Shown piece by piece: positions 1 to 9,400 of a stretch of DNA of 17,743 nucleotides. How positions within the stretch are numbered: position 1 is the first letter of the stretch; every line of letters begins with the position of its first letter. The translations under genes and the position numbers were made by a program. Location: the NCBI GenBank assembly GCA_000310025.1, contig FN648515.1, positions 109,871 to 127,613 of the forward strand. The letters run 5' to 3'. Under the pieces are notes generated by a model. It made no database searches. It was not told the origin of the DNA and saw only the letters and a list, made by a program, of their open reading frames with translations. The stretch comes from Ectocarpus siliculosus (taxonomy: Eukaryota; Sar; Phaeophyceae; Ectocarpales; Ectocarpaceae).

Positions 1-1
1 A

Positions 2-228
2 GACTGAGTAGTCTAATGGGTAAGCCTTTCTAACAAAGGATACACGCACGGGTTCGAATCCCGGCTGGTCACTTTCACAAGCACCATTAGTTCTTTTTCC
101 GGCAGCGCCTGGCGAGGGGTCCGTCCCCGGAGATCCCTACTTGTAAATATCACAGTGACCAGCTGGGTGGCAACGAGCCGAGAGTATATCTTTTGTTAGA
201 AAGGCTTACCCATTAGACTACTCAGTCA
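2..228 (+). mobile_element. tRNA-derived element A with inverted ends
   Basis: The head has a Pol III A box (TAGTCTAATGGG, 9-20) and a consensus B box (GGTTCGAATCC, 51-61), with a run of five T at 94-98 that could stop Pol III. The 3' side of a tRNA-like acceptor (GCTGGTCACT, 64-73) is repeated in inverse as AGTGACCAGC at 154-163. The last 35 bases (194-228) are the reverse complement of the first 35, so the element has terminal inverted repeats made from its own A-box half. A canonical cloverleaf does not form well: the acceptor has mismatches and the anticodon arm is ambiguous. It therefore reads as a tRNA-derived SINE/MITE-like repeat rather than a working tRNA. The A box resembles arginine tRNAs. 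A near-identical copy lies at 12372-12608. The first base or bases may be cut by the window edge. Confidence 0.7.
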
Positions 229-368
229 TATAAAGGCTTACCCATTAGACTACTCAGTCATACTGACACCCATTAGACTACTCAGTCATATAAAGGCTTA
301 CCCATTAGACTACTCAGTCATACTGACTCAGTATGACTGAGTAGTCTAATGGGTAAGCCTTTCTAACA
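194..368. repeat. Array of inverted copies of the tRNA-like head
   Basis: Four minus-oriented copies of the head lie at 194-228, 232-260, 269-288 and 292-320, the second and fourth being 60 bases apart. One plus-oriented copy follows at 334-368. The fourth and the plus copy form a perfect palindrome with 35-base arms (292-326 and 328-362) around a single C at 327. The array runs straight into the LTR of the Copia element. Confidence 0.85.
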
Positions 369-683
369 TAGGATGATCCGAACTGGGGGTAGCTTGTCGC
401 AAGACGTGTGTTGGATAGGGTGTCGGCAACTCCGCGAACTCGCGCCAAGGAGGAAAGATGCGCTGGGTTTGTTGTATAGACTTCTTCTTCCATGAAAAAC
501 ATGGACTCACATGAACACATGAACACATGAACACATGAACACATGAACAGACATGGACTGCACGCACGCGTGCACGCACCACCATGAGGGGGCGAAGCAG
601 TATACAACAGGGTACCCTGGAAATACATTCCACGTACCACATAATCCTACATCCACTTGGCATTGCTACAAGTATATCTATCA
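369..683 (-). repeat. 3' LTR of Copia copy 1
   Basis: It is a direct repeat of 4559-4887, ending TATCTATCA in plus orientation. The first three bases (TGT) of the canonical TGTTAGGATG end are missing here. Relative to the partner LTR it also lacks about nine bases near 621, between short CC repeats. It contains a minisatellite of the 10-mer CATGAACACA (about 507-548). Confidence 0.9.
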
Positions 684-965
684 GCCCCCGTGCTTGTGAC
701 CATGCCATGTCTTTTTCGATCCTCAAGAACTCCAAAACACAAGAAAATAAACTCAGAAACTCAACTCAACTCCAGAACAATAGCCTCACTGACTAGACAT
801 CAATACCCATCCCCGGTCATATCAGATATACTTCTTCGAGCTTCAGTGAACTAATTGCCCCCCAGCCTAGAACACCATCCATTGAGAAAATCCATAGGCA
901 AAAATGCTAAATGTTGCCACCCTAGTTGTTTGATCACACACAAAATAAACCCAAACATCAAAATA

Positions 966-2444
966 TTAATCCATACTCATTACGAAGTTACGATGAAACT
1001 CGAAATTTCCCACGTTAAGTGCCTTCGTGAGGAAGTCAGCATGTTGATACGCCGATTCCACGTGAAAAATCGAAATCTCCTTCCTGCATACCAAATCCCT
1101 GATAAAGTGGTGCCTTACGTCGATGTGCTTCGAGTTATTGTTGCTAATCGGGTTCTGCGCCAAGTGAATAGCCCCCTGGTTATCCTCGAGCACCGGAATA
1201 CACGGCATATCGGCTTCTGGCAACATGAAACGCCATACTTGCCTCAGAAACAACACTTCCTTCATCACATCCGCAAGGGAGACATAATCCGCCTCTGTCG
1301 TGCTTAACGTAACGCACTTCTGCGTCCTTGAAAACCAAGAAATACATCCCCCCCCACACATCACCAACCCTCCTGACACAGACCTCCTATCGGCAGCCTT
1401 ACTTGCATAGTCTGCGTCTGCGAACACCTCCATGCTCAACCCTGCTACACTACCCCTCCTGAATGTAATACCCAAGTCACTAGTTCTTACCACATACCCC
1501 AAAATACCAAGACCTGCTCTCCAATGAATTTCTTTGGAAGAAGCACACTACCGTGCTACCGCTCTCACTGCGTTCGCGATATCTGGCGTCGTTTGCGTTG
1601 CCAGCCACATCAATGATCCTATCAGCTCACGAAAAGGCCTTGATACCACTTCTTCATCCTGGTCAAACTCTGAAAGCTTCAACCCTACAGGAAGAGAAAT
1701 TTCCTTCCCGTACTCTACCCCAAACTCCATCCCCAACTCTTCAGCGTACGTCTGCTTCGAGGTCTTCAAAGTCCCTGCATCCCAATTTTCCAAGAATAAA
1801 ATCTCCTCTACCACCTGCTCCCTCAGGTTGTGATCGCTGTTCACAACCAAACATCCTGTGAAAACCCCGAAAATAAAATCCTACTCGTTCAGGCTCGACC
1901 TCTTACTCAAAAAGACCAAACACAAAGCCGAAGCACCACAAACCAAAGCCAAAACAATGAGAATACGAAATAAGAAAAGTCACACCATTGGTCACACGAA
2001 GTATTTTTGCCGGCCCATCAACCCCAGCGCTTTCATCCACCCCTCCTGCCACTGCTTCTTCCCCGCGGTAGCCACCCTCGCCTCTGCCGCGGCCACCCTT
2101 TTCTGCTGGCATGGCGGCGGCTCGGGCTTCATCAGGTGCCACGTATCCGCCTGGGTGGGGTGGGTGCAGCTGTCTCTCCGGGGGGATTGACTCGGCAGTG
2201 CTTCCTGAGAGTCTACGTCTGCTAACGTGCGTTCGAACTGCGATCGCGATCGTGGCTGCTGCTGCTGCTGCTGAAAAGTCCGCCCGCGAACATGCAAGAA
2301 GGCGTTCGGCGAATCCTCATCAACACGGAGCGAACTACGCGAAGCATTCGAATCATCATCATCAGGAGTGTTGTGCGGCGCCAAAGGGACCGGGGTCGAG
2401 ACAGCAGAGTCGCTGCTACCTCGCGGCTCATCAGGAGCCGACAT
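966..2444 (-). pseudogene. Copia pol remnant: RT tail plus RNase H
   Basis: Reading the minus strand, the 5' part (2444-1992) is a low-complexity, Ser/Gln/acidic-rich segment resembling the Copia integrase-RT linker. It is followed by the RT C-terminus (PFRELIGSLMWLATQT, PDIANAVRAVAR), then a full Copia RNase H: FADADYA, STTEADY, VLEDNQGAI, KHIDVRHHFIRD and ADFLTKAL. The RT catalytic region is absent, so most of the fingers and palm have been deleted. In-frame stops are seen at 1992-1994 (TGA) and 1548-1550 (TAG). After the second stop the frame continues with KEIHW, the conserved segment joining RT to RNase H, so the stop looks like a point change in an older open frame. In life this region would make cDNA and degrade the RNA template; here it is non-functional. 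Confidence 0.85.
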
Positions 2445-2870
2445 GCTGAAGCAGGGCCAAGGCTGTTGCCCTTCCGCTATTCAGCAGACTGCAAAAAAGC
2501 GAAAAAATCAAAATCAATTGAACGCAAGAATCAAGCAACACGACCAAAACCAACAACGCCAGTGTAATGGTATTTGACCCCTTCCTTCAGAATCAATCAC
2601 CTTTGAGCTGTGTGGAACTCTCTTGTCCGACCACAGTAGCAGGTTGTTGTTGCTTTCCGTTGTTCTCTTTCTCTTGATTAACGCTTTCCAAGCCAACTCA
2701 CAATATCCCACGCACACGCGATCATAGATCGCCTGTACGCACACACTGAACAGAAGGGCACATGTCTCGGCATAAAGCCCTGATCTAGCATGACGTCACG
2801 TCATAGCATCCGACGGCGCCAAATAACCATGATCAACCACTATCACATGTCTACCTCCAAATACCATAAC
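2200..2870. other. Segment of Copia copy 1 missing from copy 2
   Basis: Copies 1 and 2 run in parallel up to CTCGGCAGTG (about 2202 / 14476) and again from GGAGATTGCGCATCC (about 2871 / 14479). The intervening ~660 bases exist only in copy 1. They include a CTG-type run (2253-2271, read as poly-Gln on the minus strand) and otherwise no recognisable gene. A deletion in copy 2 is the simpler reading. Confidence 0.7.
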
Positions 2871-4045
2871 AGGAGATTGCGCATCCGAAAAGGAAAGGCA
2901 CAGGCAAATCAGTCACCCAAAGCGTCAATTCAGCACGTGGCACTGCTGGGGAGAATACCTTGCAATACGCCCCCTGTTCTGCGCAGCAGTGATCGTTGTC
3001 TTTCGCATTCTGTACGACATCATGGTTACCTAACAAATCGAACGCCAATCTACGACTGAGGTTAATTACTCCTCTTTCGTAAAAGTGACACAACGATTCT
3101 TGCGATTTGTCTGACAAGGTTAATTATTCCTCGGTCACGCAAACAACAATGTTGGATCCATGGTAGAGCTTACACAGCTGTGTTTCTGATGAGCAACCCA
3201 ACACATCTTCTTACTAGTGTGCAACCACTCCGCTGCTTTCGTGCATACAGTGTTCTGGTACGAAATGGAGATCATCTCCATGTAGTCCTGTCGGTTACAC
3301 AGACCCCTGACCAAATTTCCAAGTGTATCCCCCTACAACTCCTACCGCTGGACATGCAACAGACTCCTGTTCATAACACGCAACTCATTGTCGGTCGAGG
3401 GTGCAAAGATTCATGACGCCTTCGCATATCCCGTTATCGACGTGAACGCAAAAATAATGAGTCGGAGATCAATCTCTGTATTTTAACACATACGGGACAA
3501 AATATTCCCATCAACTTCAAAGCACTCAAGAAGGTATATGCAGCAGCTTGGTTAGGATTCGCTGACACTCTCATCTATTCTTTCAGTTTCTGTGGGTGAC
3601 TGGCAACCTTACGTGGCGTAGTAGCCATACAACCTCGCAGTTTTGTGGGTGACTGGCAACCTTACGTGACGCAATATCCATTTAACCTCGCCGTTTTGTG
3701 TGGGTGACTGGCAACCTTACGTGACGCAATATCCGTTTAACCTCGCAGTTTTGTGTGGATCACTGGCAACCTTATCTAGAATAGAACGCCCTTTGATGGG
3801 GTCTACTGCTGTACCTCTCAGGAAAAACATGTGCAACATGATGACGCGTATGTATGCAGAACTCATCAAGGTGTGCTGTAGGTTTATCGGAGCACACCCA
3901 AACGAAATCGACGAAGACAAGCATGCAAGCACATACCAAAACCACTTCAGACGTAAAACGGTGAGCAGATCATCACGTGCCTGAGCGGATCTACGACCTT
4001 AGTAGGCGCATGCTGATGGTGTTGCTGCTCGGCATCTTCAGTGTT
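2871..4045. other. Non-coding middle of Copia copy 1
   Basis: No retroviral domain is visible on either strand. The segment is conserved in copy 2 (14479-15655). It holds a tandem repeat at about 3585-3775. Two short plus-strand frames, antisense to the element, stay open in both copies (3180-3416 and 3700-3984), but neither resembles a known protein. It may be derived from gag or from captured foreign sequence. Confidence 0.6.
3585..3776. repeat. 53-55 bp tandem repeat in Copia copy 1
   Basis: The motif GGTGACTGGCAACCTTACGT recurs at starts near 3595, 3648 and 3703, with a fourth diverged copy at 3758. Periods are 53, 55 and 55. The same array occurs in copy 2 at about 15194-15386. Confidence 0.9.
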
Positions 4046-4107
4046 ATAACAACCTTCGAAATTGGCTCTCAAAAACCTGTACTCCAACCTGGACATCGCC
4101 ACTAGAA

Positions 4108-4485
4108 TCAAACACACCCGTAAATGGGGCTACATGTATCATTACATACAGGACTGACACGGATGGTGTCCTTAGGGGGTAAGACTTCCCTGGTTTCCTC
4201 CCCCGGGGTGTTGGTCCTTCGCATTGCCCGCGCGAAGGACTCAACGAGACGGTCCTCCAACGATCGTGGCTGGTCTTCAGGTTGCGGGTCTAACGCTGTT
4301 CCAGCCGGCCGAGCATGCCGGGGATCGCCTCCATCGGGGGGCTTGTCCACGCTCTCTGATGCGGGACGCTTCTCTTCGGTAAACTTGATTTTTTCTTGTA
4401 CTCCCTTCTCCACTTCCTCTTTGATGTGCGCCGATAATGCTTGGCGGTCCTCTTCAGTAAAGCTGCTGAGGTCGAGGGCTTCCAT
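4108..4485 (-). pseudogene. Gag-like N-terminal fragment, Copia copy 1
   Basis: This 125-residue frame opens at an ATG 74 bases inside the 5' LTR boundary, the expected place for a Copia polyprotein start. It begins MEALDLSSFTEEDRQALSAH, is rich in Glu, Lys, Pro and Asp, and has a likely helical, charged N-terminal part. No zinc knuckle (CX2CX4HX4C) is present, so only the N-terminal part of gag remains. An 8-base insertion relative to copy 2 (near 4135) changes the last residues and ends the frame. Assignment as gag rests on position and not on a domain match. A TATAAAAG on the sense strand (4508-4515) lies just upstream; copy 2 has lost two bases of it. Confidence 0.55.
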
Positions 4486-4558
4486 GATCTACTTCTCTAG
4501 CCGAACCCTTTTATAGCTAACCTCACCTCGGGTTCCCGTATGATATCACAGGCTAGCG

Positions 4559-4887
4559 TGTTAGGATGATCCGAACTGGGGGTAGCTTGTCGCAAGACGT
4601 GTGTTGGATAGGGTGTCGGCAACTCCGCGAACTCGCGCCAAGGAGGAAAGATGCGCTGGGTTTGTTGTATAGACTTCTTCTTCACATGAAAAACATGGAC
4701 TCACATGAACACATGAACACATGAACACATGAACACATGAACAGACATGGACTGCACGCACGCGTGCACGCACCACCATGAGGGGGCGACGCAGTATACA
4801 ACAGGGGTACCTTGCACACCCTGGAAATACATTCCACGTACCACATAATCCTACATCCACTTGGCATTGCTACAAGTATATCTATCA
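4559..4887 (-). repeat. 5' LTR of Copia copy 1
   Basis: It starts TGTTAGGATG and ends TATCTATCA in plus orientation, giving the TG...CA ends of an LTR. It repeats 369-683 with few differences. It contains five copies of an ACATGAACAC-type 10-mer near 4704-4743 and a GCACGCACGCGTGC self-complementary block near 4757. Confidence 0.9.
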
Positions 4888-5174
4888 CGATGCATGCTGC
4901 GTGTTTGTCGAAACGTCAGTCCAACACAAGTAACAGTTCGATTTTCGGGTTTTGCGAGAAAGCTACTTTGAACCTTGCAGCAGTTGCCGACAAATGAAAA
5001 CACGCGCCAAGAAAAATGTGTTCGAGCCTGGCAACGACATGTATCCGCGAGCTATTGAATGAGTAAAACAAAGAGGGAGAGCGCAAAAGCAGCGGGTCGT
5101 AGCCTACGACCACAACCGCTTCATGTAGTAAGCTTCAGGAATCACGCAACACGCCGCGGGTATGTATTGCCGAA
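4888..5174. other. Unassigned flank between Copia copy 1 and the DNA transposon
   Basis: No coding or RNA feature is supported. A short hairpin GGTCGTAG/CCTACGACC lies near 5095-5112. This is probably host sequence that received both insertions. Confidence 0.5.
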
Positions 5175-5176
5175 TA

Positions 5177-5201
5177 CCGTAGGTTGCATAAGATATCACA
5201 C
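5177..5201 (+). repeat. Left terminal inverted repeat of the DNA transposon
   Basis: It matches the reverse complement of 10508-10532 at 24 of 25 positions and is directly preceded by TA. Confidence 0.9.
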
Positions 5202-5329
5202 TTTCATTAGATACCACACCCCCTCAGAAAACGTACACAATAGAGAGTTTCGGAACAACTTCTCGATTTAGGAAGACAACTTTTCGATTTAGGTGTAACG
5301 AACGTTCTCGGAACTTTATTTTGTGGAGA

Positions 5330-6080
5330 CCACGGAGTTGAACGCGGCAAGAAAACACGCCGGCGCGGAAAGGCGGCAGAAAAAAAAAAAGGGACAGCTG
5401 CTGCTGCATCGAAACATCACATCACACATCGGCAGACACACACACACGGCGGTGTGGAGGTTGATGAGGAGGTTGACACAGACCACGCACGCATGTAGTT
5501 GAGGGGCTGCACCAACAGTGCAATCTGTGAGGAGGAGGGTGATCAAAGAGCCTCACTTCTCTTTTGTTGCTGTGTGCGAACGAGAGAAATAGCGTTTTCC
5601 ACGAGAGAGAGAAAGAGAGGAGAGAGAGAGAGAGGAAGAAGCAAACAAGAAGAGAGCAGACGCACACACACACTACACCCCGATTACATATATATAGTAG
5701 AGCTCATCGCCGAGCCGTCTAGACAAGTCTGATCTTCCTCTTTTCCTCGTGTCGCTTCTTCTCTTGCTCAGCAACAACCCAGCAGCAGCAACAACAAAAC
5801 AGACTGACAGGTGGTGATCAAACACACGCACGCACGCACGCGTGCTTTTTCTTTCTTGGAATGCTCCACGCCTCATACGTACCGCACTTCCACACACACA
5901 CGCAGAGCAACCAACCCCCAGGTAGGTGTAGGTCTGACCTCCTCTCTTCGTTGGCAGCGATGGAGCCCACACAACCGCACCTTCCGTGGTGCCTTGAGCT
6001 CCATACTACAGCTGTTGTTGTTGTGGTGGTGGGTCTCTTTGCTCCTTCCTCCTTAAATCTATATCGTCTCCTGAAAGCGA
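5330..6080. other. Inner part of the nested block, possible promoter and leader
   Basis: No convincing gene is present. It holds microsatellites: CA-rich at 5440-5452, GA-rich at 5600-5640 and CACG repeats near 5823-5840. It also has a TATATATAG at 5689-5697 followed by a pyrimidine-rich stretch. CAG/GTAGGT near 5921 could be a splice donor, as in a 5' UTR exon. A small frame from 5960 to 6091 is not supported. Confidence 0.35.
5687..5697 (+). promoter_or_regulatory. TATA-like box upstream of the transposase gene
   Basis: CATATATATAG stands in front of a CT-rich stretch, 745 bases before the proposed start codon. It would need a long or spliced leader, so this is tentative. Confidence 0.25.
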
Positions 6081-6441
6081 TTTCGATTTAGAAAAAAGCG
6101 GCGCCAAGCCTCTACTTTTCTAAATCTGAAAGTCCCTTTCCAGATTTAGGAGCTCGATGTTCCCCCGCTTTGAGGAACGTTCCCAGAACTAGACCCTTCC
6201 ACCTAAATCTAGAAGTTCCACCTAAATCTATTTTGGTCGAACACGGTTCCGAAACTCCCCAATACCACACCCGTGTGCTATTTTTTTCAGCCCCCCAAAA
6301 AACGTCATTTTATCACACGGTGACATAAGATACCACACCCCCTGAAGTTGGGCCGCATTAAATCGACGGAGCCCCTGCTTATCACACGGTGTGACAACGT
6401 GAGGACAGAGATCACGACCACACCACCTGCTCGCAAGAGCC

Positions 6442-9400
6442 ATGGAGGCGGACAATGTCGTGGAGGGTGGTGCAGTTGGCAACCCTGCTGAAAGCCCCGC
6501 GGCTCAGACTGCAGTGGGTAAGACTCCAGCGGCGGCCCCACGCTCCATAGCGTCCTTCTTTCCACCCGCCCCGGGGGAACGTGGGGCTGCTCGGACGACT
6601 CCCTCAGCAGCCGCACATGACACCGCACGTACTGCTGAGGCCCGCTCAATAGAATATACTTCTACTGAGACTCCCACAGCACCGGCTGCGCCTGCCACCG
6701 CGGGTGCCGCTGAAACCTGCGAAGCAGAACCTACTGCTGAGAATCCCGCAGCACCCACACCCACACCTACACCCGAAAAGGCAGCTCTCCCGCTAACCAC
6801 CAACACCCTGAGCGCGGCTACTGCTGAGAACCCTGCAGCAGCACCGCGCTGCGAAGAACCATCGTGCACCATCAAGCCCTTGTGGGCAGAGCCAGGGAAG
6901 GATATGCCGGAGTTTTGCGGCAGGCATGCGAAGTCTGGCGACGTCTACATCAAAATAAGGTGTGCGCAGAGCGTCTTGCAGTTTGCAGCACATGGGTTTT
7001 TGTGAGGATTCTCATGGCTTAAGCAAACCAAAGAACATGCCACGCCTGATTGCCTGATAGATAACCAGATCGAAAAAATAGTGTGATTTTGGCACACACT
7101 ACATTTACATGTAGTTCATATATTCTGGTGTGGGCGAAATGTTTACTGGATTGTTTTTTTCACACACACGACACGTTTCCGCATACCGTTTTTTGTGTTT
7201 GGGATGTTTCGGTAGGAAGACTGCGAAACCCATACCCAACACGTGCAAATATGTAAACATAACCTCGACAGCAGTTCGTGCCTGTTTGTGTGAGATACGA
7301 AATAGGTGCCGTCAGCTGCTCACCCTCTGTACCTTGCAAGCGTGGACGCCATGACTCTCAACCTGGTGGCCGTTGTCAGAGCTATCCGCTAGCCATCGTA
7401 TTTTTGGTACCTTTGCCTGATGGTCGTTGGAGCGAGCGCATTGTTACAGATACTGCACTTAACGACACGTATGCTACATGTTTTGTTGCTTCCTCGAACT
7501 CATGCGCTTTTCAGGAACGTGCACCTGCCTGAAGCACCGACGACAGCAGCCGCAGCGGCGCCCGTCGGCGACGCCATGTTTCCTGGAGAGTCAGAGGAGT
7601 GGACAGATGGTTTCGGTGGGCGTCTCGACGGCACGCCGGCCGAGGGCAAGGGCAAGGGCAAGGGCAAGAGGAAAAGAGAGCCGCTGGAATTGGAGCCACC
7701 AAACTTCCCCATTAAGTTTGGTGGTGGCCAGAAACGCAAGCGGTACGATTTGGAATTCAAAGTAAACGCCATTAAGTACGCGACCATGCAAAGCCCGGGG
7801 GCGCAGGGGCCTAATGGAACCATCGGTGTGTCGTATGCGCAACGAGTGCTTGGGATTCCCGAGAAGATCACACTCTCTGCGTGGATAAAAGACAGAACGA
7901 AGTACGAGAAGCAGCTGGAACAGGCAGACCAGCTCGGGGCCAAACGCAAGAAAAAAGCCCGGAGCGTGAAGTCGTTCAACACGGGGAGGGTTAGGTCAAA
8001 CGCTGAGGCCGAGCTCGAACTTCTCGACTGGATCAACGATGTTCGTTCGGAAGCCATCTCTGCCCACGTCTCTACAAGGATGATCAAGAACAAGGCGGTA
8101 TCGCTCAACTCGCTTTGGTTCGGCCCGAGGCCTGCAGCGAACGACCTGGAGGGCAGTAGAAAGTACCGCAACAAGCAGACTCACTGGTGCAGGAGGTTCC
8201 TTAGGAAGAACCGGTTGTCATTCCGGGCGGTTACCAGGCAAGGCCAGAAACTCCCTTCCGGGTGGCCTGCGATTGCCATGAACGCCGTCAAGGAATGGAG
8301 GGCGCTTCGTCACGGAGGAATCGACGGTGGGGGAGGACGGAGCATGGGGGGGGCAACGAGCAGTGCGCCTTCGAAGCCACCTCTGTTGTTCAAGGAGGAG
8401 CAGAGCTACAGCATGGATGAAACTGCTGTGTGGATGGAGCCCGCTGGCACGTCGACCGTGGCGGTGAGTTCAATAGTGTTGCTTCGAGTCATGTGCCTGT
8501 CTGGTCGTTTCTTGGCTTTCCGTGCAAACAGTGGGCATTGTGATGCAATATTTCTTGCCGTACCTACTCAGTGTCCAGCCAGTAAGGCTAGACGACGTTG
8601 GTATTGTGCTTATGCCGGGTTAGAAGTTTCTTACCATTCCCATCCATCATCGCTGTACTGCAAAACCCATACGTTACTTTGTGCGTGAAGAGCTGTCATT
8701 CTCATGTACAAAATCGACTTTTTTCGTCGCCTCTGCTTTCTCTATTGCTTTTTGCTTTTTATTTTTGTCGTTCGCAGCACACCGGTCAGAAAGAGGTGGC
8801 CATCAAAACCGGTGGAAAGGAAAAGTTGCGGGTCACTGCCGTGCTTGCAGCAAACATGAAGGGCGGCAAACTCCCGCCGCTGCTCATCTTCAAGGGTAAG
8901 CCTACGGCGCCGGGCAAAACCCCCGCTGCCAACAGCATCGAACGAGAGTTCAAGGTGGGCAAGGACAAGAAGGGGATAGTATACCCTCCGAGCGTTGTGT
9001 ACGCCGTGGACGACAAGGCGTGGCACACGCAGCGCGTCTTCAGGGATGTTTGGCTCCCCCAAGTGTGGAACCGGCGCCCGGGTCGCGAGGGGGTCCTGGG
9101 CAACTACCGTCAGCCGGACACGCTGCTATCGTGGGACGATTACACCGTGCACAAGACAACCCTGTGCAAGGAAGCGATGGACAAGTCCAACACGACGCTG
9201 TTTTTTGTCCCCGGAGGCCTAACGCCCAAGATCCAGCCTTGCGATGGACTTATCAACAAGCTGTTCAAGTCCAACATGTCCAGGCTCTACGATGACCACA
9301 TGGCCTCCACCGACGCCGTGCGCAACGACCGCGGCTACCCGGATCCCCCATCGAGGGGATTGCTCGCGCAGTGGGTGAAGAAAGCGTGGGATGAAGTGGA

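Larger units (their letters stand above)
369..4887 (-). mobile_element. Non-autonomous Ty1/Copia LTR element, copy 1
   Basis: Two direct LTRs (369-683 and 4559-4887) bound an internal region whose coding traces all read on the minus strand: a gag-like fragment next to the right (5') LTR and an RT-tail/RNase H fragment next to the left (3') LTR. That order fits LTR retrotransposons, and the RNase H sequence places it in Ty1/Copia. Protease, integrase and the RT catalytic YxDD segment are not present, so it cannot move without a helper. A short purine run (GCACGGGGGC on the sense strand) abuts the 3' LTR and is a candidate polypurine tract. No clear primer-binding site beginning TGG is seen after the 5' LTR. 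Five-base target duplications are not visible at the two LTR edges (CTAAC-type flank on the left, CGATG on the right). Copy 2 at 12635-16471 is closely similar but lacks about 660 bases. Confidence 0.85.
5247..6262. repeat. Nested inverted-repeat block in the left subterminal region
   Basis: The left arm (about 5247-5315) contains GAGTTTCGGAAC, CGATTTAGG at 5264 and 5285, and GAACGTTC at 5300. The right arm (about 6170-6262) carries the same items in inverse order and orientation: GGAACGTTCC at 6174, CCTAAATCT at 6202 and 6221, then GTTCCGAAACTC. More GATTTAG copies lie at 6085, 6120 and 6142. Both sides are flanked by ATACCACACCC in the same direction. This may be a nested foldback/MITE of about 1 kb or a regulatory block of the host transposon. 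Confidence 0.6.

Noticed and set aside
1-71. Functional tRNA gene at the window start
   Set aside because: A and B boxes are good, but the acceptor stem has mismatches, the anticodon arm does not give a clean 5+7+5 arrangement, and the sequence is repeated with inverted copies. It is better explained as a tRNA-derived repeat.
4508-4515. TATAAAAG as the Copia promoter
   Set aside because: It lies inside the element after the 5' LTR and only 23 bases before the gag ATG, and copy 2 has lost it; an LTR promoter would lie in the LTR.
6504-6875. 123-residue minus-strand frame rich in Ala/Val/Gly
   Set aside because: Antisense of the GC-rich linker in exon 1; no features of its own.
7420-7575. Upstream ATG at 7420 as the transposase start
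   Set aside because: The region up to 7514 looks like the end of an intron with a CTTTTCAG acceptor, and the added residues are unlike transposase N-termini. If the first exon is not joined, the ATG at 7576 is the better start.
7500-8174. 224-residue minus-strand frame
   Set aside because: Shadow of transposase exon 2, whose HTH motifs are clear on the plus strand.
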